Source of the DNA: Ignavibacteria bacterium
GTDB taxonomy: Bacteria; Bacteroidota; Ignavibacteria; Tepidaquicellales; Tepidaquicellaceae
Length of the DNA stretch: 64,000 nt
Reading direction: 5' to 3'
Assembly (NCBI GenBank): GCA_036262055.1
Contig: DATAJP010000002.1
Location: 1,074,177-1,138,176, forward strand
Shown: positions 51,251 through 61,007 of the stretch, piece by piece
How positions within the stretch are numbered: the first letter of the stretch is position 1
Layout: every line of letters starts with the position of its first letter
Program-made: the position numbers and the translations under genes
The notes under the pieces: model-generated
Databases searched by the model: none
Told to the model about the DNA's origin: nothing
Seen by the model: the letters and a program-made list of their open reading frames with translations, nothing else

Positions 51251-53287
51251 TTATTTAATCATATTTTTTATTTTCTTTTTCTTTTCACTTAATACCGTCG
51301 AAATCAAATCGTAATTATGAACATATATGCTGGGATATCCACTAATATGAGTTAAAATTTTCCTCGCGTCATCCACTTCTTTTCTATCTTCGTCGCTAAG
51401 TTGTGAATCTTTAGCTTTTGATATTAAATCATTCAGCTCTGATGATATTTTCTTCACATCATTTTTCCATTCAATCATCATATCATCATATCCTGCTTCG
51501 TGACATTTCACACATATCATTTTATCGGGCTTAACTATTTTATCTGAAACTTTATGGCAATCATTGCAGGAGGCACCACCAACTTTCATAATATCAGGGT
51601 GATTTTTATTCAAATAAGTGCCGCTATAAACCTGCTCCTGGAATTTATGACAGTTTGCACAACTTTCACTGGACTCGGTTTGAGCGTGATGACAATTATT
51701 ACAGCTTTGTTTATTAACAGTCAATGCACCATGTCTTTGCTCATTAGAGTGACATCTATTGCACGAAATTTTTTCTTTAACGATATGAAGATTATGTGAA
51801 AAATTCATATCAAATTTTTTTACGGATACTTCCTGAATTCCTGAATGACAGGAGTAGCATTCGTTTGGAATGAACTCCTGCGGAGATTTAAAATCAGGTA
51901 ATCTTTGCGAAGAGCCAACAGCTGATAATGAATTTTGCAATAAGCCATAGCTTCCTTGTAAAAGCTTTTCAGCAAAGCTGACACTATGAACGCTCTTTCC
52001 TATCTCAACAATTTTTATATTATGCATTGCCTGCTTCAGAAGCTCTTCTGCTTCCGGCTTCCTGTCGCTTTTGCTCGATGAAACAATCGAGCTCGCAGTT
52101 CTATATATGGAATTGATTGTCTGCAATCTTTTAGACGTTCCCGCCTCCCATTCATCAATTAGTCTTTCAAAACCTTTTCCGTGACACTTGTTACAGGAAC
52201 TGCCGCTTGCTTTTGAAGTAGTTATATTTTTTTTATCAGTTTCATGAAGGACATGACAACCTTTGCAGTTTATGCCATTGAGAAACATAGTGCTTGGAGA
52301 TTTCTCAACATTAAATCCATTTTCTCCTGTATATAAACTCACCTGTGATAAATGTGCATTTGAGTGGCATGATTGGCAATCAGGCGGCGATGTGGGATCC
52401 ATCTTTTGAATTTTGTGCTCAATAGTATTATGACATGAAGAACATTTTAGGCTATGCTTGGTTATGTGTGTTTCATGCACAAGCTTTGTATCACCAATTT
52501 TGGTAAGTTTTTCAGTTTCAAAATGACACTGGAAACATCTTTCTTTATCTACATTACCGCTTCCCGCAACTGTATTTGAATGGCAATCCACACATGCAAT
52601 TTTGTTTTCAACAACAGCAGTGTGATTATATCTGAAGCTTGCCATTTCATCTTTGCTTTTATTCTCCCAATTATGACAGGTAGTGCAATTTGAAAGCTTA
52701 TCAAATTTATGTTCGGGGTCTGCAGATTTTTTCATATGGCAGTTGTAACAGGTAGATGTTGTTACCTCCATATGTGTTGTCTGGACAATCTGGGAATGGC
52801 AGCTTGTACATTTTAAAGTTTTGCCATTTCTTAATTCCTGCAGATGGTTTTTATGACTGAACTGAACACCCTTAAAGTTATATGTGGAATCCTCGAAAGC
52901 TTGTCTTTCATGGCATCCCGAACGCGCGCAAGTATTATCCGGAATCTCTGCAGCAGGCTTACGTTTTTTATATGTTAATGAAACATAGCTTACTATCTGA
53001 ACCAATCCGTTAAGTTTTCCTTTTACAGTACCGGTTAATCCGGGTTCAAAATGACATTCCACACATGCAACTTTACTATGTGATGAGGTTTGCCAGCTTT
53101 GATGAAAGGATTCCATGTAATGACAAGTGGGGCAAAAAGAAGGTTGTGATGTATATTCAGCTGAGGCTGCTAAGAGAATAAGGAATAAACCGAGATATAT
53201 TCCGCTAAATAAAAGAAATCTTTTGAAGCCCTTTACTTTCTTGAAGAGTTTTTTTTCTTTCTTCGGTTTATTAAGTTCCGCATTCAT
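51251..53287 (-). CDS. NapC/NirT-type membrane-anchored 18-heme cytochrome
   Basis: A 678-aa protein with one N-terminal transmembrane helix (FLLFSGIYLGLFLILLAASA), followed by the NapC/NirT-like start PSFCPTCHYMESFHQSWQ and SHSKVACVECHFEPG. I count 17 CxxCH plus one CARSGCH (C-x4-CH). NapC-type proteins take electrons from menaquinol. The long extension suggests a quinol-oxidising wire across the periplasm. It is the first gene of the minus-strand operon, facing the operators at 53489-53526. Confidence 0.9.
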   Translation of the reverse strand: MNAELNKPKKEKKLFKKVKGFKRFLLFSGIYLGLFLILLAASAEYTSQPSFCPTCHYMESFHQSWQTSSHSKVACVECHFEPGLTGTVKGKLNGLVQIVSYVSLTYKKRKPAAEIPDNTCARSGCHERQAFEDSTYNFKGVQFSHKNHLQELRNGKTLKCTSCHSQIVQTTHMEVTTSTCYNCHMKKSADPEHKFDKLSNCTTCHNWENKSKDEMASFRYNHTAVVENKIACVDCHSNTVAGSGNVDKERCFQCHFETEKLTKIGDTKLVHETHITKHSLKCSSCHNTIEHKIQKMDPTSPPDCQSCHSNAHLSQVSLYTGENGFNVEKSPSTMFLNGINCKGCHVLHETDKKNITTSKASGSSCNKCHGKGFERLIDEWEAGTSKRLQTINSIYRTASSIVSSSKSDRKPEAEELLKQAMHNIKIVEIGKSVHSVSFAEKLLQGSYGLLQNSLSAVGSSQRLPDFKSPQEFIPNECYSCHSGIQEVSVKKFDMNFSHNLHIVKEKISCNRCHSNEQRHGALTVNKQSCNNCHHAQTESSESCANCHKFQEQVYSGTYLNKNHPDIMKVGGASCNDCHKVSDKIVKPDKMICVKCHEAGYDDMMIEWKNDVKKISSELNDLISKAKDSQLSDEDRKEVDDARKILTHISGYPSIYVHNYDLISTVLSEKKKKIKNMIK

Positions 53288-53694
53288 ATCTCAGTATATA
53301 TCTGGATTGTATTTTTTTCTAAATTATTTCCGGGTCATAGTTCATAAAATACTTTTGCGATAATGATATCAGATTCTTGTTTAAAAAAATATTTTACAAA
53401 ATTTATATTTTAATTTTTAAAATTAGATTTCTGCAGACAATATACAAACAAAAAAGTTACACAGATATGCATTTGTCCAATTTTTTTCTATGACATTTGT
53501 CATATTTTAATACGATAAATGTCATATTTGTAAGTGACTTAAATCATTCACAATAATTTAACTTTTACTTATATTTATATGAATAAAATGGAAGATGAAT
53601 AGTTAATATTTTATTAATAATTTTACGAGTTAGAAAAGATTTTTTATAACACGAATGAAAAAATTAAATCTAACAAAATTTTGGAGTTAACATT
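53288..53694. promoter_or_regulatory. Divergent cytochrome promoter with tandem Crp/Fnr-type operators
   Basis: The 407-base region between two divergent cytochrome operons contains TATGAC-ATTT-GTCATA (53489-53504), a perfect dyad identical in its half-sites to the one at 46325-46340. A weaker TACGAT-AAAT-GTCATA (53511-53526) starts 22 bases later. The plus-strand gene at 53695 has TTGGAG upstream. No other structure is evident. Confidence 0.7.
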
Positions 53695-55791
53695 ATGAAA
53701 CATTTAATTACAATTTTGTTCTTATTTGTTTTTTGTTCAGGTGTAACTTTTGCACAGCCAAGAGCAAAGATAGTCACTCAATACGTTACTCCGCAAATGC
53801 TTGCAAGCACTCCCGGCTTAACGCAAGACTCAACTGTTTCCTCAGGATTAAATACTGTTGCTAAAGGCACATTTGTATATCTGAGAGCATGGAACTGGGG
53901 AGATACTTCAAGTATCACAAATGCAAACTGGACATTAACTCAAAAACCCGCCGGCTCGAGTGCATCAATTTCTACAATCACCGGCTTGTCATGGTGGGCA
54001 AAATTCAAAGCAGATCTTACCGGAACATATGAGATAAGTGTATCTATGACAACTACCACAGGAACAAGAGATACCATAACAAAAATTTATGCAAGCACAT
54101 ATGTAGGCACAGGAGGTTTTGATAACGTTGCTGCTCAATATCCGAACTGTATGTCATGCCACGGCTCAACGCCTAAGTTTCAGGATATATTTAACCGATG
54201 GAAAGATTCCAAACATGCTACAACTTTTAAAACAAACATAACTTCGGGACCTTCTTCTTATGGAATAAATCAATTCAAGCTGCACACACTTGGCTATGAT
54301 CATAATATTTTTGCAGAGAACAATGGTTTTGATGATAAAGCGCGCCAATTAGGCTGGGTATGGAGCAGTTTTTCGCCTCCTAAGCCGGCTAATTGGGATT
54401 CTCTGAAAAACCGTTTTTCACAGCTTGTTGCATTTGCAAATGTTGGTTGTGAAAGCTGTCACGGAGCAGGAAGCGAGCACGTTCTCGGAGGCGGTGACAC
54501 AATGAAAATTCAAAAAAGTGTTGATGAAGGCAATTGCGGAAAATGTCATGATGCTTCCGCAAGCACTCCGCAATTTGCACAGTTCAAAAATTCTCTGCAC
54601 TCTGATGTTATCTGGAGCAGTTCGTTTGCACAGAACAATAACGGAACAAATAATTTGGATAACTGCATAAGATGTCACGACGGTAACGGATATGTGAACT
54701 ATACAAAAGGTGTAGGAACAAACACTAACGGTTTCACAAAAGCAAAACAGGAAATGATAGCATGCGCATCGTGCCATGACCCTCACGGAAACTCCAACCA
54801 GTTCAGTTTGCGGAACAGGCCTTCAAATGCGGATACACTTGCAAATGGTTTCCATTATACAAATGTAGGGAACGGAATAGTTTGTATGGATTGCCATAAG
54901 TCCAGAAAAAATTCATTAACCTATGTCAATACCAGAGTTACTTCTTCGACATGGGGACCGCATCATTCAGGTCAAACGGATGTTTATCAGGGACAAAATG
55001 CAGCTATGTTTGCGGGTCCGTATCAGTCAACAGCACACAAAGAATTTCTTGTCGGAGCATGCGTAAGATGCCATATGGCGCCTACAGATACTTTGAATCC
55101 TGCCAACAGAAATAAGGTCGGGGATCACAGTATGAGTATGCATAATCCCGAAACAAATTTTGATAATCTGAGCGGATGCCAGACCTGCCATTTTGGTAAA
55201 ACAAGATTTGACCAATTTATTGCCCCGCAGGACTATGACGGAAATGGATTAACCGAAGCGTGGCAAAAGGAAATAGACGGATGTTTAAAGAATCTTAGAC
55301 TTCAGCTCCCTCCGGTTGGAGTTGATTCGGTTGCATGGCAATTAGTCGCGGCGGATTCCAACAATGTTACATTAAGAAAAGCATATTTTAATTATTTGCT
55401 CATATATGAAGATGGAAGCCGCGGTATGCATAATCCTAAATTTGCAGTGGATGTTTTACTCAAGTCAAGAAATGCTCTTGTAGGAATCATGCCTGTTTCA
55501 ACCGAGATTCCATTGAGATATGAAATGTCACAAAACTATCCGAATCCGTTCAATCCTGTAACTAAATTTAATATCTCAATAGCAAAAGCAGGGAACGTAA
55601 AAATCGTTGTATATGATATAACAGGAAGAGAAGTAACGGTTCTTTTAAACAATGTTCTGAATCCCGGCACATATAACGTTGAATGGAACGCAACGAACTC
55701 ATCAGGACGTTCGGTCAGCAGCGGAGTTTATTTTTATAAGATTGCTGCCGGTAGCTTTGTCGATGTAAAGAAAATGATGTTAATAAAATAA
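53695..55791 (+). CDS. T9SS-sorted octaheme c-type cytochrome
   Basis: A 698-aa secreted protein. The signal peptide is about 1-20 (ending TFAQP), and residues 25-150 look like an Ig/PKD-like beta domain. Heme motifs follow between about 150 and 505: CMSCH, CESCH, CGKCH, CIRCH, CASCH, CMDCH, CVRCH and CQTCH (eight). Residues 615-698 are a type A T9SS domain (QNYPNPFNPVTKFNI, YDITGREVTVLL, SGVYFYKI). A heme protein carrying this tag should be exported through the type IX system and exposed on the cell surface, the position expected for a terminal extracellular electron-transfer protein. Confidence 0.9.
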   Translation: MKHLITILFLFVFCSGVTFAQPRAKIVTQYVTPQMLASTPGLTQDSTVSSGLNTVAKGTFVYLRAWNWGDTSSITNANWTLTQKPAGSSASISTITGLSWWAKFKADLTGTYEISVSMTTTTGTRDTITKIYASTYVGTGGFDNVAAQYPNCMSCHGSTPKFQDIFNRWKDSKHATTFKTNITSGPSSYGINQFKLHTLGYDHNIFAENNGFDDKARQLGWVWSSFSPPKPANWDSLKNRFSQLVAFANVGCESCHGAGSEHVLGGGDTMKIQKSVDEGNCGKCHDASASTPQFAQFKNSLHSDVIWSSSFAQNNNGTNNLDNCIRCHDGNGYVNYTKGVGTNTNGFTKAKQEMIACASCHDPHGNSNQFSLRNRPSNADTLANGFHYTNVGNGIVCMDCHKSRKNSLTYVNTRVTSSTWGPHHSGQTDVYQGQNAAMFAGPYQSTAHKEFLVGACVRCHMAPTDTLNPANRNKVGDHSMSMHNPETNFDNLSGCQTCHFGKTRFDQFIAPQDYDGNGLTEAWQKEIDGCLKNLRLQLPPVGVDSVAWQLVAADSNNVTLRKAYFNYLLIYEDGSRGMHNPKFAVDVLLKSRNALVGIMPVSTEIPLRYEMSQNYPNPFNPVTKFNISIAKAGNVKIVVYDITGREVTVLLNNVLNPGTYNVEWNATNSSGRSVSSGVYFYKIAAGSFVDVKKMMLIK

Positions 55792-55841
55792 TATTATTTT
55801 TTTAAATAGTTTTTTATAAGAATTAAATATTTTAATAAAAA

Positions 55842-56309
55842 ATGCGGATAAAATATATAGTTTTTTTAATTGCAGCGGGATTTTTATTTCAAGCTTGTGA
55901 TAAGATGGAAGAAAAGAAAACCACGTCAACACAGAATCAACAAAATTTGTCAAACCGTGAGTTACCGCCTGATCATCCTCCTATAAACAAAACTGAAAGC
56001 TCAAATACAGATTCAAAATCAGAGAGCGATGAGATGGTTATAAAAGTTAAGAAAAATGCTGAAGAAGCGGATGCTCTTTACGAAAAGGATAAATCCGAAG
56101 CCAATAAAAAAAATGCAATAGATAAAAATCTCGCTGCCGGAAACTATATGATGCTTGAAGCTGATGTTCCTGCTAAAGAAAAATACAGACCTGCTTTAAA
56201 ATTTTATAGAAGAGTCTTAGCGTTAGACCCTAAAAACGAGGAAGCGCTTGCAAATAAAAAACAAATTGAAGATATATATGTTCAAATGGGACTTCCAATT
56301 CCTCAGTAA
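55842..56309 (+). CDS. Lipoprotein with TPR-like C-terminus
   Basis: A 155-aa lipoprotein (lipobox LFQAC, Cys19). A polar linker precedes helices AEEADALYEKDKSEANKK and YRPALKFYRRVLALDPKNEEAL, a TPR-like pair. It lies between the octaheme gene and ccmE on the plus strand, so it may assist cytochrome assembly, as TPR proteins such as CcmH/CcmI do elsewhere. That role is an inference from position. Confidence 0.65.
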   Translation: MRIKYIVFLIAAGFLFQACDKMEEKKTTSTQNQQNLSNRELPPDHPPINKTESSNTDSKSESDEMVIKVKKNAEEADALYEKDKSEANKKNAIDKNLAAGNYMMLEADVPAKEKYRPALKFYRRVLALDPKNEEALANKKQIEDIYVQMGLPIPQ

Positions 56310-56397
56310 AATGAAGCAGTGCAATAATGAATAGCACGGTTATGTACTTTGGTAAATCCAATCTTATGAAATTTTAATTAATTTCAATTAATTTAGA

Positions 56398-56802
56398 ATG
56401 AACAAGCAATCAAGAATAATTATAGGACTAATAATTATAGTCGCATTTCTTATAGTAGGGTTTATATCATTCATCGACAGCAAAATTGAATATGTAAACT
56501 TTACGGAAGCTCAGAACAGAACAAGAACAGTTGAGGTTAAAGGAAGCTGGATTAAGGACAAAGAAAGCAAGTTTGATGCCGCTACTAATCAGTTCACTTT
56601 TTTTATGAAAGATGACTATAATACAGAGATGAAAGTTGTATTTGACGGCGCAAAGCCGAATAATTTTGAAGTTGCAGAAGCTGTTGTGGTTAAAGGAAAA
56701 GTGAAAGACGGATATTTCCACGCAAAAGATATCCTGACCAAATGTCCTTCTAAATACGAAGCCGACGGCTCGGAAATTAAGACCTATAATCATTCAAAAT
56801 AA
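56398..56802 (+). CDS. ccmE: Cytochrome c maturation heme chaperone CcmE, CXXXY type
   Basis: A 134-aa protein with an N-terminal membrane anchor (IIIGLIIIVAFLIVGFISFI) and an OB-fold beta barrel (VEVKGSWI...VVFDGAKP...VVVKGKVKDGYFHA). The usual heme-binding His of LAKHDENY is replaced: the segment reads TKCPSKYEADG, i.e. C-x3-Y. CXXXY-type CcmE is known from archaea and some bacteria, where Cys binds heme. It lies 3 bases before the CcmF-like gene and near many CxxCH proteins, which supports the assignment. Confidence 0.9.
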   Translation: MNKQSRIIIGLIIIVAFLIVGFISFIDSKIEYVNFTEAQNRTRTVEVKGSWIKDKESKFDAATNQFTFFMKDDYNTEMKVVFDGAKPNNFEVAEAVVVKGKVKDGYFHAKDILTKCPSKYEADGSEIKTYNHSK

Positions 56803-56805
56803 ACT

Positions 56806-59082
56806 ATGATTGGAAAAATCTTAATATATTCTGCTTTCATAGCATCAATTATTTCCATCTTTTCTTTTTTCAAAGTTCATTTTGGTTATAATAAATACTT
56901 AAGAGCCGGAAGAACATTTTTTCTGATAACAGTTACCTGCATTATTTTTGCATCTGCTCTTTTGATGTATCTGATTTTAACCCATCAATATCAGTATGCT
57001 TATATCTGGGAGCATAGCAATGGAGAATTACAGCTTCCCTTATTGATTTCAACATTTTATGCGGGACAAGAGGGAAGTTTTATGCTTTGGACTTTTATGA
57101 CTGCTGTTATCGGGATTATACTGCTTAATTATGTTTCTAAGGGCAACCGTCTTGAACCCCAGGTAATGTTCATGTATGGTCTAGTTCTTGCATTCCTTGC
57201 TTTTATTCTTATTCTTAAATCTCCGTTTCTTTATATATGGGATAAATGGCCCGGCGAAGTTGATATAGGCTTTATGCCTGAGCAGGGAAAAGGATTAAAT
57301 CCTCTTCTTCAAAATTTCTGGATGTCAATTCATCCCCCTACATTGTTTCTTGGATTTGCTTCTCTTGCTGTTCCTTTTTCTTTCGCAATAGCAACACTTA
57401 TGAAGAATAAGTACAATGAATGGATAAATTATTCCATGCCGTGGCTGTTGTTTTCGGGAGGTATTCTCGGACTTGGAATTATGATGGGCGGCTACTGGGC
57501 TTACGGAGTTCTCGGCTGGGGAGGTTACTGGGCATGGGACCCTGTAGAAAATTCTTCTTTCATTCCATGGCTTATTACTGTTGCAGCAGTTCATACAATG
57601 GTTGCACAAAAAAGAACAGGCGGCTTTAAGAAGACAAATTTAATTTTATGCATTCTTGCCTTCCTGCTCGTTTTATATTCTACGTTCTTAACAAGAAGCG
57701 GTATTCTCGGTGATTCTTCTGTTCATTCATTTGTTGATCCGGGATTTGAAGTTTATATAACTCTTTTAGTCTTCATCGGTTTATTTCTTATCATTTCTGT
57801 CGTTGCAATTATATACAGATTAAAGGAATTAAAATCTTTAAGTCTTAATCAGAACAAGCTTTTAACGAGAGAGTCGGCTCTTTTTGTCGGTGCAATTACA
57901 CTTTGTGCAGCTGCAACTGTCATATTCGCAGGCACCAGCTGGCCTATTTTTTCTAAAGGTTCCGTTGATGGCGCATTTTATAATAAAATGAATCTACCGC
58001 TGGCAATAATGATTGCTTTGATTAATGGAATCAGCTTGCTTTTAAAATGGAAAACATCAGACGATAAAAATTTTTTTAAGGGTTTGATTTTTCCTTTATC
58101 GTTATCTGTTGTTATTACTGTAGTATTAGTATTCATTGGTGTGCAGGATTTTCTCATCGCTTTATTTGCCTGTTCGGCATTATTTGCATTCTTTATAAAC
58201 GCTCAGATTATAGCAAGAATTTTTAAAAAGAACTGGTCGCTTGCAGGAGCTTATATTGCGCACATCGGTATTGCTCTTGTATTTCTTGGTATCATTGCTT
58301 CAGCCAGATACAGTGAAGAAGAAAATATATCGCTTGAGCTTAACAAACCTAAAGAAGCATTCGGGTATACGTTAACATATATCGGCGCTTCTCCTTTTGA
58401 AGACCCCGATAATAAAACTGATGTAAAATATCATTTTAATGTGCTTGTTGAAAAAGACGGAAAAGAAATGGTCTTAAAGCCGATAATGTATTTCAGCCAA
58501 TTCTCTGATGGTGTTATGAAGAATCCTGATATTGCAAATTTTTATACCAAAGACCTGTATTTATCACCGATGGGACTTGAAGTGCCCGAACAATTTAGCC
58601 AGGAAGAGCTTCATGACATCAAGAAAGGCGGGGAGTTAAAAATGGGGGACTTAACAATCAACTTTATAGATTTTGATTTTGGAAATACTCAAAAGGGCGG
58701 AAAAGAAATGCAAGAAGGTAATTTTACTGTGGGAGCTATGATGAAAGTTTCTGACAGTAAATATACCGAAAATTTGTCTCCTAAAATTGTATATAAAGAA
58801 GGGAATCCTGAATATGAACCCGCCATAATAACAGGCAACGATAATTATATATTCTATTTTACAAAAATGAATGTTCCGCAGGGAGAAGAAGAAGCCTCAG
58901 CAACAATTGCGGTAGTGGATAAAAGAAATGTGAACAATGAAAACCAAACTGCAGATGAAACACTTGTTGTAACTGCCTCAATAAAGCCGTTTATAAATGT
59001 CTTATGGATTGGAACAGTAGTTTTAGTTTTAGGATTTATGGTTTCAATAATCAGGAGAAGAAAAGAGTTATATTCTAAATAA
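56806..59082 (+). CDS. ccmF: Cytochrome c heme lyase CcmF
   Basis: A 758-aa multi-spanning membrane protein. The WWD heme-handling motif is WGGYWAWDPVENSSFIPWL (around residue 240). Conserved HPP (SIHPPTLFLGF) and further His residues in flanking helices complete the heme site. A large periplasmic domain (about 505-725) precedes a last helix. CcmF attaches heme delivered by CcmE to CxxCH apocytochromes. It is co-transcribed with ccmE, next to the multiheme locus. Confidence 0.93.
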   Translation: MIGKILIYSAFIASIISIFSFFKVHFGYNKYLRAGRTFFLITVTCIIFASALLMYLILTHQYQYAYIWEHSNGELQLPLLISTFYAGQEGSFMLWTFMTAVIGIILLNYVSKGNRLEPQVMFMYGLVLAFLAFILILKSPFLYIWDKWPGEVDIGFMPEQGKGLNPLLQNFWMSIHPPTLFLGFASLAVPFSFAIATLMKNKYNEWINYSMPWLLFSGGILGLGIMMGGYWAYGVLGWGGYWAWDPVENSSFIPWLITVAAVHTMVAQKRTGGFKKTNLILCILAFLLVLYSTFLTRSGILGDSSVHSFVDPGFEVYITLLVFIGLFLIISVVAIIYRLKELKSLSLNQNKLLTRESALFVGAITLCAAATVIFAGTSWPIFSKGSVDGAFYNKMNLPLAIMIALINGISLLLKWKTSDDKNFFKGLIFPLSLSVVITVVLVFIGVQDFLIALFACSALFAFFINAQIIARIFKKNWSLAGAYIAHIGIALVFLGIIASARYSEEENISLELNKPKEAFGYTLTYIGASPFEDPDNKTDVKYHFNVLVEKDGKEMVLKPIMYFSQFSDGVMKNPDIANFYTKDLYLSPMGLEVPEQFSQEELHDIKKGGELKMGDLTINFIDFDFGNTQKGGKEMQEGNFTVGAMMKVSDSKYTENLSPKIVYKEGNPEYEPAIITGNDNYIFYFTKMNVPQGEEEASATIAVVDKRNVNNENQTADETLVVTASIKPFINVLWIGTVVLVLGFMVSIIRRRKELYSK

Positions 59083-59171
59083 AGTTTCATAACAAACACC
59101 TCTAACAATAAACATCTCTAATTGGTTAATTAGTTTTAAAAATAATTAATCTGCAATTTCTTTTATCCGTG

Positions 59172-59597
59172 CTAATTATAAAAAATTTCTTCATTCAGAT
59201 ATTCGGTTCCGTTGGTTCTCCAATAAATTACAACTTTCCAAAGTCCCGACGAAAAATTATTTAAACTGATTATTTGTTCCTTTTCGTTTTCCTTTAACAG
59301 AAAGATTTTATCTTCTGAATCATCCGATGGTCTGTAAAATGTAACCTCGCCTGATTTCGGAATGGCATCCGAAGGAAAACTAATGTGCAAATCAGAATTT
59401 ATTTTTGTTATCATTATACTCTCCTTTAAGGACTGTGTCCTTTTCTTTTTATCGATTTGTTCCTGATATTTAAGTTCTTTTTCATAATAATTATCAGTTA
59501 CCAAATCAATGTTTTGTCTCATTGATATGAAGACAAGTGAAGCAATTCCTAAAATGAAAATTGCGTAAACAAGAATTATTTTTTTACCCCAATTCAT
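59172..59597 (-). CDS. fixH: FixH-family protein
   Basis: A 141-aa membrane-anchored protein: one N-terminal helix (IILVYAIFILGIASLVFIS) and a small periplasmic beta domain (KSGEVTFYRPSDDSEDKI, LWKVVIYWRTNG). FixH assists cbb3 oxidase assembly, probably with copper delivery. It overlaps ccoG by 4 bases at the distal end of the cbb3 operon. Confidence 0.85.
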   Translation of the reverse strand: MNWGKKIILVYAIFILGIASLVFISMRQNIDLVTDNYYEKELKYQEQIDKKKRTQSLKESIMITKINSDLHISFPSDAIPKSGEVTFYRPSDDSEDKIFLLKENEKEQIISLNNFSSGLWKVVIYWRTNGTEYLNEEIFYN

Positions 59598-61003
59598 TCG
59601 CTTTTCCTTTTACTTACGGGTGCCATAAACGATGTCTCAATGTTATCAATTACTTTTCCATTGCTTAAAACACCAATTTCTAATAACTCCGTTGAAGATT
59701 TAATGTCACTTTTATTTTTAATGAGTAATAATTTGAAATCTTTATGTTCTTGCTGCGGTATTACTAAATTATCGGATAATAATTTCATTTCAACATCCGG
59801 ATTGTCAATTCTAAATTCAACCGGAATATCATTAAACGACTTATTATAAATCTTCACATCATACACATTGCTGATTTTATTATCCGGCTGCTCTTGAAAA
59901 AACATTCCGGGTGTTCGCAGAATCAGAACATCGAGTTCTTCCCGGTTTAAAAGCAGAAATGTGAACACGCCGATTAATAAAACTAAAACAGTTGTATAAC
60001 CAATCATTCTCGCGGTAAATTTGAATGATGATTTGTCCTTAAGCTGGTTTGCTGACGCATATCTAATTAAATCTCTTTCAAAGCCAACTTTATTCATAAT
60101 TGAATTACACGCATCTATGCAAGCAGTACAGTTCACGCATTCAAGCTGTGTTCCGTTACGAATATCTATTCCCGTAGGACAAACATCAACACATTGATGG
60201 CAATCGATGCAATCTCCTTTATCACGAGTCTCATTTCTTTTCATATGACCGCGTGGTTCACCGCGTACATAATCATATGCAATAACAATTGAATTTGGGT
60301 CAAGCAATACTCCCTGCAATCTGCCATAGGGACATGCAAGAATACAAACTTGTTCTCTTATAAAAGAAAAAACAGCAAAAAAAGCCAGAGAGAACATTAT
60401 TATGGCAATTAATCCCGAAATATGATTTGAAGGATTATCTGTCACTATTTTAATAAGTTCATCCGTACCTATTACATATGACAAAAATGTATTTGCGATA
60501 ATAAATGAGATTGCAAAAAAGATTGAATATTTAAAAACTCTTTTAAATGTTTTATTAAAACCCCAATTCTTTTTTGCAAGGGCACGCTGCTGATTTGCAT
60601 CACCGTCAATCAGGTATTCAATTTTCCTGAAAAGCATTTCGAGAAAAATCGTCTGAGGGCAAATCCAGCCGCAGAAAAATCGTCCATATATAATAGTGAA
60701 CAAAATTAGAAACACGATTGAAACAATTGCAAAAACCACGATGAGATAAAAATCCTGCGGACCGAAGGGCTGACCGAATATTATAAATTTCCTCTCTATG
60801 ATATTTAGCAAAACAAAAGGGTGCCCCTCAATTTTTATCCACGGCAGTCCGAATAAAACAGCAAATAACAGCCAGCTTACATAAGTGCGGGCTTTATAGA
60901 AATTCCCCTTCGGCTTTTTAGGATAAATCCATTTGCGTTTTCCTTTTTCGCCTATTATGGAAAGCTTATCACGGAATTCAATATTTGTTACAGCTGTCTG
61001 CAA
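59594..61003 (-). CDS. ccoG: CcoG/FixG iron-sulfur membrane protein
   Basis: A 469-aa protein with about five membrane segments. GRFFCGWICPQTIFLEMLFR and ILACPYGRLQGV are typical of the family. Two 4Fe-4S binding motifs follow (CIDCHQCVDVCPTGIDI and CVNCTACIDACN), then a C-terminal Ig-like FixG domain. CcoG is needed for cbb3 cytochrome oxidase assembly, acting as a cupric reductase. It ends 4 bases before ccoP in the minus-strand operon. Confidence 0.93.
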   Translation of the reverse strand: MQTAVTNIEFRDKLSIIGEKGKRKWIYPKKPKGNFYKARTYVSWLLFAVLFGLPWIKIEGHPFVLLNIIERKFIIFGQPFGPQDFYLIVVFAIVSIVFLILFTIIYGRFFCGWICPQTIFLEMLFRKIEYLIDGDANQQRALAKKNWGFNKTFKRVFKYSIFFAISFIIANTFLSYVIGTDELIKIVTDNPSNHISGLIAIIMFSLAFFAVFSFIREQVCILACPYGRLQGVLLDPNSIVIAYDYVRGEPRGHMKRNETRDKGDCIDCHQCVDVCPTGIDIRNGTQLECVNCTACIDACNSIMNKVGFERDLIRYASANQLKDKSSFKFTARMIGYTTVLVLLIGVFTFLLLNREELDVLILRTPGMFFQEQPDNKISNVYDVKIYNKSFNDIPVEFRIDNPDVEMKLLSDNLVIPQQEHKDFKLLLIKNKSDIKSSTELLEIGVLSNGKVIDNIETSFMAPVSKRKSE

Positions 61004-61007
61004 TTAT

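Noticed and set aside
54418-54786. Cys-rich minus-strand ORF opposite the octaheme gene
   Set aside because: It is antisense to CxxCH-coding sequence; the opposite frame carries eight heme motifs and a T9SS domain.
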